The notes: generated by a model from the sequence alone, not told the origin. Positions 1 to 8,491 are shown, counted from the stretch's first letter. The stretch is DNA of 64,000 nt from Halomonas sp. ML-15 (GCF_014779595.1 NZ_JACXZT010000003.1:124001-188000); one strand, 5' to 3'. Translations and numbers: made by a program.

Positions 1-1
1 T

Positions 2-613
2 CCTTCCGGAGAGCGGTTGATCGAGCAGGCCGAGGAGCGCGGGGGCTTGAAGTTCTTCGGCACCCAGCATCGCGGGCCTCGCCACATGACCGCCAACAAG
101 GCGATTCACTCTCCGGAGGACCTCGATGGGTTCCGTCTGCGCCTGCCGTCACTGCCGGTCTGGCTCGAGGTATGGGAAGAGATCGGTGCCCAGGTCGTCA
201 ACGTGCCGGCACCGGAGATCTACCTGTCGATGCAGACCCGTCAGGTCGATGGCCACGAGAATTCGCTCTCCTCGCCCTATACTCGCCAGCTGTGGGAGGT
301 CCAGGACTACATCATCCTTACCAGCCACGTGCAGTTTCCATGGAACTGGGTGGCCAGTAACCAGTGGTGGGAGGGCCTCGAGGCAGACGATCAAGCGCTG
401 ATTACCGAGGCGATCCATGTGGCCCGCGAGTACGGCACCGAGCGCGAGCGCGAACTCGATGAGTACTACCTCGAGCAGCTCGAGGAGCGCGGCATGACCA
501 TTATCGAGCCCGATATCGATGCCTTCCGCGACGCCGCCATGCCGGCCATCGAGCGACTGCTCGAGGAGATGGCCGACGGGGTGATGGACGACGCCCTCGG
601 TGATGATGCCTGA
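2..613 (+). CDS. TRAP transporter substrate-binding protein (DctP family), 5' truncated
   Basis: This is the C-terminal part of a periplasmic DctP-type solute receptor; the frame is already open at the left edge, so signal peptide and N-terminal lobe are missing. About 203 codons are visible. The segment with DGHENSLSS followed by a Tyr fits the ligand-pocket region of TRAP receptors (usually DGxExS or DGxENS), and the acidic helical C-terminus is typical. The two membrane subunits follow at once, which confirms the family. The receptor would capture a carboxylate-bearing solute and deliver it to the DctQM permease. The ligand is unknown; the downstream deacetylases and imine-handling enzymes suggest an amino acid or N-acylated amine derivative, which is inference. 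Confidence 0.9.
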   Translation, partial: PSGERLIEQAEERGGLKFFGTQHRGPRHMTANKAIHSPEDLDGFRLRLPSLPVWLEVWEEIGAQVVNVPAPEIYLSMQTRQVDGHENSLSSPYTRQLWEVQDYIILTSHVQFPWNWVASNQWWEGLEADDQALITEAIHVAREYGTERERELDEYYLEQLEERGMTIIEPDIDAFRDAAMPAIERLLEEMADGVMDDALGDDA

Positions 614-699
614 CGCGTTCTTGCCATGACCGGCAGCAGCGGCGACCCCTCGGGGCGCCGCTGCTGCATTGTGAACAACCTCAATTGGAGGAGTCTGCC

Positions 700-1242
700 G
701 TGTCCCGTTCTCCAACGCCGCCCGCCGCCACCCTGGATCGAGTGGCCTTTTATCTTCTGCGGGGACTGACCGTGGGCTGCGATATCCTCGGGGTGCTGCT
801 GCTGGCTGGGGTGTTGCTGCTGCTGGCTGGCGCCGTGGTGGCTCGCGACCTGCTCGGTCTGGGCATGCCCTGGTCCGAGGAAGTGGCCTCGATGCTGGCC
901 ATCTATGCGATCGGGTTCGGCTCGCTCTCCGCCTGGGTGCGTGGCGAGCATCTGGTGGTGGACCTGTTCAGTCACCGCCTCTCCGGCGTGGCGCGAGGCG
1001 TTCAGTATCGGCTCGTTGCGCTGCTCTCCTGCGGTTTTTTCGTGCTCGCTGCCTGGGGCGCCTGGGTCATGGTCGGTGCCAGTGCCAATAACCGCACCGT
1101 GTCACTGGGCATCAGCTTCAGCTATCTCTATCTGGGCATCCTGATCGGCTTTGCCGGCATGGCGGTGCTCTCCGCCTGGCAGGCGCTGCGTGGCCCGGTC
1201 GAGTGGCGACCCGTAGCGGACATGAACGAGGAGAGTGCCTGA
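700..1242 (+). CDS. TRAP transporter small permease (DctQ family)
   Basis: A 180-residue protein with about four hydrophobic helices, matching the DctQ small membrane subunit of TRAP transporters. I chose GTG at 700 because a strong GGAGGAG ribosome site (687-693) sits six bases before it; a TTG at 685 in the same frame would put this site inside the gene. The helices start near residues 20, 55, 95 and 130, with the family-typical run of small and aromatic residues. The stop overlaps the start of the large permease (TGATG), so the two are translationally coupled. It should form the inner-membrane complex with the large subunit and use the sodium gradient; the substrate is not evident. Confidence 0.9.
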   Translation: MSRSPTPPAATLDRVAFYLLRGLTVGCDILGVLLLAGVLLLLAGAVVARDLLGLGMPWSEEVASMLAIYAIGFGSLSAWVRGEHLVVDLFSHRLSGVARGVQYRLVALLSCGFFVLAAWGAWVMVGASANNRTVSLGISFSYLYLGILIGFAGMAVLSAWQALRGPVEWRPVADMNEESA

Positions 1243-2537
1243 TGCTCGAGCTGCTGATTTTCGTCGGTGCCCTGTTGCTGCTGATGGCCATCGGGCTGCC
1301 GGTGGTGGTGGCGATCGGCATCACGTCTTTCGTTGCGCTGGGGGTGACCAGTGCCACCGGGCTGTCGGTAGAGCTGATGTCGCTGCGCATGGTGCAGACA
1401 CTCAACAACTACACCCTGCTGGCGATACCGCTGTTCATCCTGGCCGCCAACATCATGAATTCGGGCTCGACGACCACCCGAATCTTCGACTTTGCCACTG
1501 CCCTGGTTGGCTTTACCAAGGGCGGGCTGGGGCACGCCAACGTGGTGGCCAGCTCGCTGTTCGCCACCATGTCCGGCACGGCGGTAGCGGATGCCGCCGG
1601 GCTTGGCAGCGTCGAGATCAAGGCGATGAAGGAGCGCGGCTACGACCTGGGCTATTCGGCGGGAATTACCGCCACGTCCAGCGTGATCGGGCCGATCCTG
1701 CCTCCCTCCATCGCCCTGGTGGTGTATGGCTGGTTGGCCAATGTCAGCATCGGCGCGCTGTTCATGGCCGGTCTGGTGCCGGGCGTCCTGATGGCGCTGA
1801 TGCTGATGGGGCTGACCGTGCTGTTGGCGGTCACCAATCGGGTGACGATGCCGGCGCCTATCCCGTTCTCGGGGAGCGAGGTCGTGCGCACCGGCCGGCG
1901 GGCGATCCTGCCGCTGATGATGCCGTTGATCATCGTGGGAGGCATCTGGAGCGGTTTCTTTTCACCTACTGAAGCCGGCGCGGTAGCCTCGCTGTATGCG
2001 GTTATCCTCGGCGGCCTGATCTACCGCGATCTCGGCCTGCTCGATCTCTATCGTGCCTTCCGGCGCACGCTGATGTTCAGCGCGGCGATCCTGCTGATCA
2101 TCGCGGTATCGAGCTTCTATGGCTGGCTGCTGGTGCGCATCGGCATTCCTCAGGCGCTGGCCGGCCAGGTGGCGGGGCTGGAGGTCTCGACCCTGGTGCT
2201 GCTGCTGGGCTTCGCGCTGTTCTTCCTGCTGATCGGCTGCTTCATGTCGGTGATCGAGAGCATCCTGATCTTTACGCCCATCGTGGTGCCGGCGGCGCTG
2301 GCGGCGGGGCTGGATCCGCTGCACTTCGGTATCGTGATGGTCATCACGCTGTCGGTGGGGGTGGTCACGCCGCCCTTCGGCACGGTGCTGTTCCTGATGG
2401 TGGGGATTACCCGGTTACGCTATGGTCAGGTGGTGATGTCGGTGCTGCCGTTTCTGGTGCCGATATTCTCCACTATTCTGATCTTGATCGCCTTTCCCAG
2501 CTTGGTGACCTGGTTACCGGCGCGACTGGGCTACTGA
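1242..2537 (+). CDS. TRAP transporter large permease (DctM family)
   Basis: A 431-residue, highly hydrophobic protein with about 12 transmembrane segments. It has DctM hallmarks: an N-terminal MLELLIFVGALLLL helix, the TMSGTAVADAAGLG segment, the ILPPS segment and FSPTEAGAV. It is the transport-active subunit that moves solute with sodium. The start is the ATG overlapping the DctQ stop. A longer in-frame reading from 1203 exists but would lie within dctQ. The next gene begins six bases after the stop, so transporter and catabolic genes are probably one transcript. Confidence 0.93.
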   Translation: MLELLIFVGALLLLMAIGLPVVVAIGITSFVALGVTSATGLSVELMSLRMVQTLNNYTLLAIPLFILAANIMNSGSTTTRIFDFATALVGFTKGGLGHANVVASSLFATMSGTAVADAAGLGSVEIKAMKERGYDLGYSAGITATSSVIGPILPPSIALVVYGWLANVSIGALFMAGLVPGVLMALMLMGLTVLLAVTNRVTMPAPIPFSGSEVVRTGRRAILPLMMPLIIVGGIWSGFFSPTEAGAVASLYAVILGGLIYRDLGLLDLYRAFRRTLMFSAAILLIIAVSSFYGWLLVRIGIPQALAGQVAGLEVSTLVLLLGFALFFLLIGCFMSVIESILIFTPIVVPAALAAGLDPLHFGIVMVITLSVGVVTPPFGTVLFLMVGITRLRYGQVVMSVLPFLVPIFSTILILIAFPSLVTWLPARLGY

Positions 2538-2543
2538 CGAGTA

Positions 2544-3584
2544 ATGTCTATGCAACTCTTTTATCACCCCGATCAGAAGCGCCATGCGCCGCCGAGCTTT
2601 CTACTCCGCGGCCGCCAGGTGCCCTCGCCGGAAGGCCCGCTGAGGGCCGAGCTGCTGTCTGCCGGGCTGGAAACCTGCGGCCTCTCGCTGACCGCGCCTG
2701 CCGCCAGCGACAGTGGGCGCCTGCGCGAGCGACTGTCGCGGGTGCATACGCCGCGCTACCTCGAATTTCTCGAGACGATTCATGCCCGCTGGAGAGCGCT
2801 GCCGGATGCTGCCGAGATCGTTGCGCCGAATGTGCACCCCTGCGGTGGCGGCTATCACTACCCGCGGCATCCGGTAGGCCAGGTGGGCTGGCATATGCAC
2901 GATATGGCTTGCCCGATGACCGAGGAGAGTTTCGCCGGGATCCTGGCCAGCGCCGCCAGCGCCGAAGCCGCCGCCGAGGCGGTGCTGGCTGGCAAACGCC
3001 ATGCCTATGCGTTGTGCCGGCCCCCTGGCCATCATGCTGGTGCCGAGCGGGCCGGTGGCTTCTGCTTCCTCAACAATTCGGCGCTGGCCGCCTCAGTGCT
3101 GCGCGAGCAACATGAGCGGGTGGCGATTCTCGACGTTGACCTGCATCATGGCAACGGCACCCAGGATATCTTCTACGCCAGGGGCGATGTGTGGACCGGC
3201 TCGCTGCACGCCGATCCGGCGGATTTCTACCCCTTCTTTTGGGGCGGCGCCGACGAGACCGGTGAGGGCGAGGGGGCTGGCGCCAATCTCAATATCCCCT
3301 TGCCGCTGGGCAGTGACGGGGCGGCTTTCATGGCCGCCCTGGAGCGCCTTATCGGTGCCATGCAGGCGTTTCGGCCCAGTGCGCTGGTGGTGGCGCTGGG
3401 GCTCGACGCCCATAAGGACGATCCGCTGGCCGGCCTGGCGCTGGAGAGCGAAGACTTCACGACCCTGGGGCAGCGTCTGTCGGCCATCGAACTGCCGACC
3501 GTCATCGTCCAGGAGGGCGGCTATCCCACCGAGTGGCTGGCCGCCAACCTTGCCGCCTTCATGCGCGGCTATCGTCAAACTTGA
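2544..3584 (+). CDS. Histone deacetylase-fold amidohydrolase (acetylpolyamine amidohydrolase-like)
   Basis: A 346-residue enzyme of the arginase/deacetylase fold, expected to hydrolyse an N-acyl amide with catalytic zinc in the cytoplasm. The catalytic His pair is at 163-164 (PPGHHA). Zinc ligands are probably Asp199 and His201 (DVDLHHGNG) and Asp288 (LGLDAHKDDP), and the transition-state Tyr is 327 (EGGY). All are present, so it should be active. The HP-rich stretch near 98-120 and the overall length resemble bacterial acetylpolyamine amidohydrolases rather than AcuC. It lies six bases after the TRAP permease and is followed by RidA. Substrates could be N-acetylpolyamines or N-acetylated amino acids; specificity cannot be read from sequence. 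Confidence 0.85.
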   Translation: MSMQLFYHPDQKRHAPPSFLLRGRQVPSPEGPLRAELLSAGLETCGLSLTAPAASDSGRLRERLSRVHTPRYLEFLETIHARWRALPDAAEIVAPNVHPCGGGYHYPRHPVGQVGWHMHDMACPMTEESFAGILASAASAEAAAEAVLAGKRHAYALCRPPGHHAGAERAGGFCFLNNSALAASVLREQHERVAILDVDLHHGNGTQDIFYARGDVWTGSLHADPADFYPFFWGGADETGEGEGAGANLNIPLPLGSDGAAFMAALERLIGAMQAFRPSALVVALGLDAHKDDPLAGLALESEDFTTLGQRLSAIELPTVIVQEGGYPTEWLAANLAAFMRGYRQT

Positions 3585-3640
3585 CCGCTTACGTCAACCG
3601 GTTGGCCACCGCTGGCCAGCCTCTCACGAGAGAGCAGCAC

Positions 3641-3997
3641 ATGACTATCCAGTACCACGACAGCAACACCCGCATGAGTCAGGCCACCATTCACAACGGT
3701 ACCGTCTACCTGGCCGGCCAGGTGCCGGACGATGCCAGCGCCGATATGCGCGGGCAGACCGAGCAGGTGCTGGCCAAGATCGAGCGCCTGCTGGCCGGCG
3801 CCGGCTCCTCCAAGGAGCAGCTGCTCAGCGCCCAGATCTGGGTCACCAGCATGGCCGAGTTCGATCAGATGAATGCTGCCTGGGACGCCTGGGTCGTGCC
3901 CGGTCGGCCGCCGGTGCGTGCCGCCGTCGAAGCCAAGCTGGCCAAGCCCGAGTGGAAGGTCGAGATCATGGTCACTGCGGCAATTCCGGGGGCCTGA
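3641..3997 (+). CDS. RidA family enamine/imine deaminase
   Basis: A 118-residue RidA/YjgF/UK114 protein. The start ATG at 3641 gives the usual family length; upstream in-frame codons run back into the preceding gene. Family features include the YLAGQVP segment, a central Q-x-x-x-V-L-x-K-I helix, and the conserved arginine in RPPVRAAVE that binds the substrate carboxylate. RidA proteins hydrolyse reactive enamine or imine intermediates released by PLP or flavin enzymes to keto acids. Here the encoded D-amino acid dehydrogenase and OCD-family reductase make and use imines, so a pathway-specific role is likely. The next gene begins one base after the stop. Confidence 0.9.
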   Translation: MTIQYHDSNTRMSQATIHNGTVYLAGQVPDDASADMRGQTEQVLAKIERLLAGAGSSKEQLLSAQIWVTSMAEFDQMNAAWDAWVVPGRPPVRAAVEAKLAKPEWKVEIMVTAAIPGA

Positions 3998-3998
3998 C

Positions 3999-4940
3999 AT
4001 GCGTGTCGTCTCGGCCCAGGAGGTGGCGGCGTCGCTGCCGTGGCAGGCGCTGGTGGATCGGCTGGCGCGGACCTTTCGTGACGGCGTGGAATCGCCGCCG
4101 CGTCATCACCACGCCATGCAGCGGCCTGACGGTGAGGCCACCCTGCTGCTGATGCCGGCCTGGGAAGCGGCCGGCTATATCGGGGTCAAGATGGTCAACG
4201 TCTTTCCCCAGAACGCCGATCATGGCCTGCCCGCCATCGCCGGGGTCTATCTGCTCAGCGAGGGCGCCCACGGGCGCCCCCTGGCGTGCCTCGACGGCAG
4301 CGAGTTGACCCGTCGGCGCACCGCGGCGGCTTCGGCGCTGGCCGCCCGGGAGTTGGCCCGCGACGATGCGGAGACGCTACTGGTGGTCGGCACCGGCAAG
4401 CTGGCGCCGATGGTGATCGAGGCGCATGCGGCGGTGCGACCGATCAAGCGAGTGCGCATCTGGGGGCGTAGCCTGGAGAAGGCCGAGCGGCTGGCGGCGG
4501 AGTACGCCGAGCGTTTCGAAACCACCGCGGTGGAGGACCTCGAGGCGGCCACCCGGGAGGCGGATATCGTCAGCTGTGTGACGCTGTCCAGCGAGGCGCT
4601 GATCCGTGGCGCCTGGCTCTCGCCGGGCACCCATCTCGACCTGATCGGCGCCTTTCGACCCAGCATGCGCGAGACCGACGCCGAGTGCTTCTCACGCAGC
4701 GAGGTGTTCGTCGACACCTATGCCGGGGCCCAGGGCGAGGCGGGCGACATCCTGCAGGCCATCGACGAGGGGGCCTTTCGGTTCGAGGCCATCCGTGCCG
4801 AGCTTGCCGAGCTGCTGCGCGGTGAGAAGCCCGGACGCAGCAGCGATCAGGCCATCACCCTGTTCAAGTCGGTGGGGGCGTCGCTCGAGGATCTGGCGGC
4901 GGCCATCGAAGTATGGGAGCAGATCGAGGGGCGGGCATGA
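3999..4940 (+). CDS. Ornithine cyclodeaminase / mu-crystallin family protein (probable ketimine reductase)
   Basis: A 313-residue OCD/mu-crystallin family protein. The N-terminal half has the family GVKMVNVFPQN segment (the Lys is usually catalytic) and ELTRRRTAAASALAA. A Rossmann nucleotide-binding site follows near residue 128 (LLVVGTGKLA), and GAFRPSMRE-D lies around 215-225. Family members are ornithine cyclodeaminases, alanine dehydrogenases or NAD(P)H-dependent reductases of cyclic ketimines such as pyrroline-2-carboxylate. With RidA and a DadA-like dehydrogenase beside it, a ketimine reductase or EutC-like role seems more likely than true ornithine cyclodeaminase. The stop overlaps the next start (ATGA). 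Confidence 0.85.
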   Translation: MRVVSAQEVAASLPWQALVDRLARTFRDGVESPPRHHHAMQRPDGEATLLLMPAWEAAGYIGVKMVNVFPQNADHGLPAIAGVYLLSEGAHGRPLACLDGSELTRRRTAAASALAARELARDDAETLLVVGTGKLAPMVIEAHAAVRPIKRVRIWGRSLEKAERLAAEYAERFETTAVEDLEAATREADIVSCVTLSSEALIRGAWLSPGTHLDLIGAFRPSMRETDAECFSRSEVFVDTYAGAQGEAGDILQAIDEGAFRFEAIRAELAELLRGEKPGRSSDQAITLFKSVGASLEDLAAAIEVWEQIEGRA

Positions 4941-6040
4941 CACAGCCCACCGGGTTCTTCTGGCACGAGCGCTGTTTCTGGCACGACCCGGGCGCGGTCG
5001 GGGTGTTTTCTGCGCCGGGTGAGTTTCTGCAGCCGCAGCCTGCCTCGGAAAGTCCCGAGAGCAAGCGGCGGTTGAAGAATCTGCTGGAGGTGTCGGGACT
5101 GATCGATGAGCTGGTGGTGGTCAAACCGCCCCCGGCGAGCCGCCGGGACCTGGAGTACTTTCACACCGCGCACTATCTCGACGCCCTCGAGAGTGGTGAC
5201 ACGGCACGCGGCGGCGACGCCGGTGAGGCCGCGCCCTATATGCCCGGCAGCCTGTCCGCGGCCCGCCACTCGGTGGGTTTGGCCATCGCCGCGGTGGATG
5301 CAGTGGTCAGCGGTGAGCTGACCAATGCCTATGCGCTATGCCGTCCTCCGGGGCACCACGCTGAGCCGGACCGGGGGCGGGGCTTCTGTCTGCTCGGCAA
5401 TATTCCGGTGGCGATAATGCGCGCCCGGGCGCAGGGGCGGCTGGGCCGAGTGGCGATCCTCGATTGGGATGTACACCATGGCAACGGCCAGCAGGTCGCC
5501 TTCTACGACGACCCCGAGGTGCTGACCATTTCGCTGCACCAGGCCGCCAACTATCCCCTCGAGAGCGGTAGCGTCGACGAACGCGGCGCAGGGGCAGGTC
5601 TGGGGACCAATCTCAACCTGCCGCTGCCGCCAGGTTGCGGTATCGGCGCCTACGACTATGCCATGCGCGAACTGGTGGTGCCGGCCCTCGAGGCCTTTGA
5701 CCCCGAGCTGATCGTGGTGGCCTGCGGCTATGACGCCTGCGCCAAGGACCCGCTTGGCAAGATGCTGCTAAACAGCGCGGCCTTTGCTGCGATGACGCAA
5801 CAGGTCATGGCGGTAGCAGCGCGGGTCTGCGAGGGGCGTCTGGTGATGGCGCACGAAGGTGGCTACTCGGAAGGCTATGTGCCGCTGTGCGGCCATGCCG
5901 TGATCCAGACCCTGGCCGGCAGCAGGATCGGCGTGCCCGACCCCCAGAGCGACGAGATCGCGGCTTGGGGCTACCAGGCGCTGCAGCCGCATCAGCAGGC
6001 GCTGATCGACGATTGGCGGCGTCGGGTCATGACGCAGTAG
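4937..6040 (+). CDS. Second histone deacetylase-fold amidohydrolase, class II-like
   Basis: A 367-residue deacetylase-fold enzyme, clearly different in sequence from the one at 2544-3584. Its N-terminus (FFWHERCFWHD) and SVGLAIAAVDAV segment resemble bacterial class II HDAC-like amidohydrolases. Catalytic residues are intact: His140-His141 (PPGHHAE), Asp178 and His180 (ILDWDVHHGNG), Asp266 (GYDACAKDP) and Tyr310 (HEGGY). It starts at the ATG overlapping the OCD-family stop, so the two are translationally coupled. Two dissimilar zinc deacetylases in one catabolic operon suggest two acyl substrates or two successive deacylations; this is inference. Confidence 0.85.
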   Translation: MTQPTGFFWHERCFWHDPGAVGVFSAPGEFLQPQPASESPESKRRLKNLLEVSGLIDELVVVKPPPASRRDLEYFHTAHYLDALESGDTARGGDAGEAAPYMPGSLSAARHSVGLAIAAVDAVVSGELTNAYALCRPPGHHAEPDRGRGFCLLGNIPVAIMRARAQGRLGRVAILDWDVHHGNGQQVAFYDDPEVLTISLHQAANYPLESGSVDERGAGAGLGTNLNLPLPPGCGIGAYDYAMRELVVPALEAFDPELIVVACGYDACAKDPLGKMLLNSAAFAAMTQQVMAVAARVCEGRLVMAHEGGYSEGYVPLCGHAVIQTLAGSRIGVPDPQSDEIAAWGYQALQPHQQALIDDWRRRVMTQ

Positions 6041-6103
6041 GCTGGGCCAGGACAAGGCGCGTGATAACGCTCGATAACAATCGCCAGGGTGGGGAGAGCT
6101 GAC

Positions 6104-7378
6104 GTGGATATTGCGGTGATCGGAGCCGGCGTGGTGGGGGTGACCACGGCGCATGCCTTGCAGCAGCGCGGTCACCGCGTGACGGTGGTGGAGCGACACT
6201 CCGCCGCTGGGCTCGAGACCAGCTGCGCCAACGCCGGCCAGCGCAGCTACGGCTATGTCTACCCCTGGGCATCGCCGGCGATGCTCAAGAAGGCCGTGCC
6301 GTGGCTGGTCAAGCGCGATGGCCCGCTCAAGCTGCAGCTGCCCCCCTCCCGAGACACCCTGCGCTTTCTGGCGGCGACCTGGCGCTTTGCCCAGACACCC
6401 GGCCTGTTCGAGGCCAACAAGCGTGCCATGCTGCGCCTCGGCGCCTACAGCCGGCAATGTTTCGAGGCGCTGGAGAATGATGTGACGCTGACCTTCGATG
6501 GTGGCCACGGCGGCCTGATCGAGCTGGCCAGTGATGTCGAGTCGCTCAAGGCGCTGCAGGTCAACGCCGGGCTGCTCGGCGATATGAACATCGAGCATCG
6601 ATTGCTGACAGCGGCCGAGGTCGCCGAGCATGAGCCGGCCCTGGCTGGCAGCCAGCCGCTGGTGGGGGGCATCTGGCTGCCCGGCGATGGCACCGGCGAC
6701 TGCTACCGCTTCACCCAGGCGCTGGCGGCTGCCTGTAAGGCCCGCGGGGTAGATTTCCTGTTCGATACCCTGGTGACCGGCGCCGAGCGCGACCAGGGGG
6801 GGCACCTGCGGGCGCTGACGCTGGCCGCCGCCGACGGTGAAGCACGTGAGCCGTTGGCCGCGGACGCCTTCGTGCTGTGTGCCGGCACCGCCTCGCAGCG
6901 GCTGGGGGAGCTGTTCGGCGCCCGACTGCCGATCTATCCGGTCAAGGGCTATTCGCTGACCATGCCGCTGCGCGATGCGGCTCGGGCGCCCCGGTCGACG
7001 GTGATCGATGACCGCTACAAGGTGGTAGTCACGCGCCTCGGCGAGCGCTTGCGAGTCACGGGTTTCGTCGAGCTGGCTGAGCACAATCGCCAGATCCCTG
7101 CGGCACGGCTGGCGACGCTGCGTGAGGCACTGGCGTCGCGCTTCGCGGGAGCCGCCGATCTCGATGCCGCCGAGCCGTGGACCGGATTTCGTCCCATGAC
7201 CCCGGACGGGCCACCGGTGATTGGCGAAGGTAAGCGCAACAACCTGTTTCTCAACACCGGCCATGGCACTTTCGGCTGGACGCTTTCAGCAGCCAGTGCC
7301 CAGTTGATCGCCCAGTTGATCGACGGCGACAAACCGGTGCTGGCGATGGAGGCGTTCCGCCCCGGTCGCTTTGGCTGA
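6104..7378 (+). CDS. FAD-dependent D-amino acid dehydrogenase (DadA-like)
   Basis: A 424-residue flavoprotein of the DAO/DadA family. The FAD-binding dinucleotide motif starts at once (DIAVIGAGVVGVTTA). A second family signature near the C-terminus includes GFRPMTPDGPPVIG and NTGHGTFGWTLSAASAQL. I chose GTG at 6104 because GGGGAG lies about eight bases before it; an upstream GTG at 6089 lacks such a site. DadA oxidises D-amino acids to imino acids at the membrane and feeds electrons to the respiratory chain. The imino acid product is a natural RidA substrate, which links it to the gene at 3641. It might instead oxidise another secondary or D-configured amine. Confidence 0.85.
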   Translation: MDIAVIGAGVVGVTTAHALQQRGHRVTVVERHSAAGLETSCANAGQRSYGYVYPWASPAMLKKAVPWLVKRDGPLKLQLPPSRDTLRFLAATWRFAQTPGLFEANKRAMLRLGAYSRQCFEALENDVTLTFDGGHGGLIELASDVESLKALQVNAGLLGDMNIEHRLLTAAEVAEHEPALAGSQPLVGGIWLPGDGTGDCYRFTQALAAACKARGVDFLFDTLVTGAERDQGGHLRALTLAAADGEAREPLAADAFVLCAGTASQRLGELFGARLPIYPVKGYSLTMPLRDAARAPRSTVIDDRYKVVVTRLGERLRVTGFVELAEHNRQIPAARLATLREALASRFAGAADLDAAEPWTGFRPMTPDGPPVIGEGKRNNLFLNTGHGTFGWTLSAASAQLIAQLIDGDKPVLAMEAFRPGRFG

Positions 7379-7408
7379 TGGCCTTCTGATTTGACAAGGA
7401 TGTGTCCC

Positions 7409-8371
7409 ATGACGCCTCTCTACGATCGTGATGGATGGATATGGCAGGACGGCGAGTGGCTGGCCTGGCGCGACGCTACCACCCATCTGCTGACGCACAC
7501 TCTGCACTACGGCATGGGCTGCTTCGAGGGCGTGCGCGCCTACGCAGGCAGGGGCGGCACCCAGCTGTTCCGGGCCGCCGAGCACACCCGGCGGCTGGTG
7601 GATAGCGCCCACGCGCTGGATATGCCGCTGGCCTGGGATCCCGCGGCACTGATCGAGGCGCAGCGCGAGTGCGTAGCGCGCAACGAACTGACCAATGCCT
7701 ACCTGAAGCCGACGGTGTTCTTTGGCGCCGAGGGCATGGGGCTGCGTGCCAAGGGCTTGACCACCCATGTCATGATCGCCGCCTGGGACCTGGGCGACTA
7801 TCTCGATCCGCGTGCCGCGCGCGTCGGTCTGCGGGCGCTGACCTCCTCCTGGGCGCGTCATCACGTCAATATCAGCCTGTGTCGCGCCAAGACCAACGGC
7901 CACTACGTCAACTCGATCCTGGCGCTGAATACCGCGGTCAAGGCGGGGTTTGATGAAACCATCATGCTTGACCCGGAGGGCTACGTCGCCGAAGCCTCGG
8001 CGGCCAATGTCTTCCTGCTGCGCGACGGGGTGCTGCATACACCGGAGGTCACCTCCTGCCTGCAGGGCATCACCCGCGATAGCGTGATCCAGCTGGCGCG
8101 CCGCGAGCTGGGGCTTGAGGTGCACGAGCGGCGAATTACCCGCGACGAGCTGTATACCGCCGACGAAGCCTTTCTCACCGGCACCGCCGCCGAGATCCTG
8201 CCGCTGCGCGAGTTGGATGGTAGGCGTATCGGAGCACGCGGCGCCGATGCTGGTCTGGCGCTCGAGGAGATCGCTCCGGAGAGTGTCACGGCGCGACTAC
8301 AGGCGCTCTACCGACGGCTCACTCGAGGTGAGTTGATGGGCTACGACGGCTGGCTGACAGCCGTTCAATAG
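7409..8371 (+). CDS. ilvE: Branched-chain amino acid aminotransferase (class IV PLP enzyme)
   Basis: A 320-residue fold-type IV PLP aminotransferase, close to the usual IlvE length. The N-terminal THTLHYGMGCFEGVRAY is the typical BCAT opening; the PLP lysine is probably Lys161 in CRAKTNGHY; EASAANVF and GITRDSVI bind cofactor phosphate. The start at 7409 has AGGA about seven bases upstream. It transfers amino groups between branched-chain amino acids and 2-oxoglutarate. It lies 30 bases after dadA and may be the last gene of the catabolic operon, or the housekeeping ilvE with its own promoter. D-amino acid transaminase activity is a less likely alternative, because the branched-chain signature is good. 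Confidence 0.85.
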   Translation: MTPLYDRDGWIWQDGEWLAWRDATTHLLTHTLHYGMGCFEGVRAYAGRGGTQLFRAAEHTRRLVDSAHALDMPLAWDPAALIEAQRECVARNELTNAYLKPTVFFGAEGMGLRAKGLTTHVMIAAWDLGDYLDPRAARVGLRALTSSWARHHVNISLCRAKTNGHYVNSILALNTAVKAGFDETIMLDPEGYVAEASAANVFLLRDGVLHTPEVTSCLQGITRDSVIQLARRELGLEVHERRITRDELYTADEAFLTGTAAEILPLRELDGRRIGARGADAGLALEEIAPESVTARLQALYRRLTRGELMGYDGWLTAVQ

Positions 8372-8393
8372 GCCAGCCGCCGCACAAAAGAAA

Positions 8394-8422
8394 ACGCCAT
8401 GAAGCCCGACGCTTCATGGCGT
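8394..8422. terminator. Bidirectional terminator between ilvE and trmJ
   Basis: A perfect 12-bp stem (8394-8405 with 8411-8422) and a five-base loop. On the minus strand the stem is followed by a T-rich run (from AAAAGAAAA at 8386-8394), making a good intrinsic terminator for trmJ. On the plus strand the following run is less U-rich but could still end the TRAP/ilvE operon. Confidence 0.75.
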
Positions 8423-8438
8423 ATTCCTTCCTCCCTGG

Positions 8439-8491
8439 GCACCTTCCGGGTGCTATGGCCGAAGCCATGTCCTGTTGGCGCTCCCTGCGCC
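8439..8491. repeat. Three consecutive short hairpins in the ilvE-trmJ gap
   Basis: Three five-base-stem hairpins follow each other: 8439-8443/8449-8453 (loop TTCCG), 8455-8459/8464-8468 (loop CGAA) and 8477-8481/8487-8491 (loop TCCCT). They lie just beyond the shared terminator, with no supported coding frame. They could be an intergenic repeat element or the fold of an untranslated RNA; no function can be assigned. Confidence 0.4.

Noticed and set aside
3999-4940. True ornithine cyclodeaminase feeding proline synthesis.
   Set aside because: Context with RidA, DadA-like and deacylases favours a ketimine reductase; the family cannot be resolved by eye.
5768-7264. A 498-codon frame antisense to dadA.
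   Set aside because: Low-complexity composition typical of antisense shadows; dadA motifs are intact.
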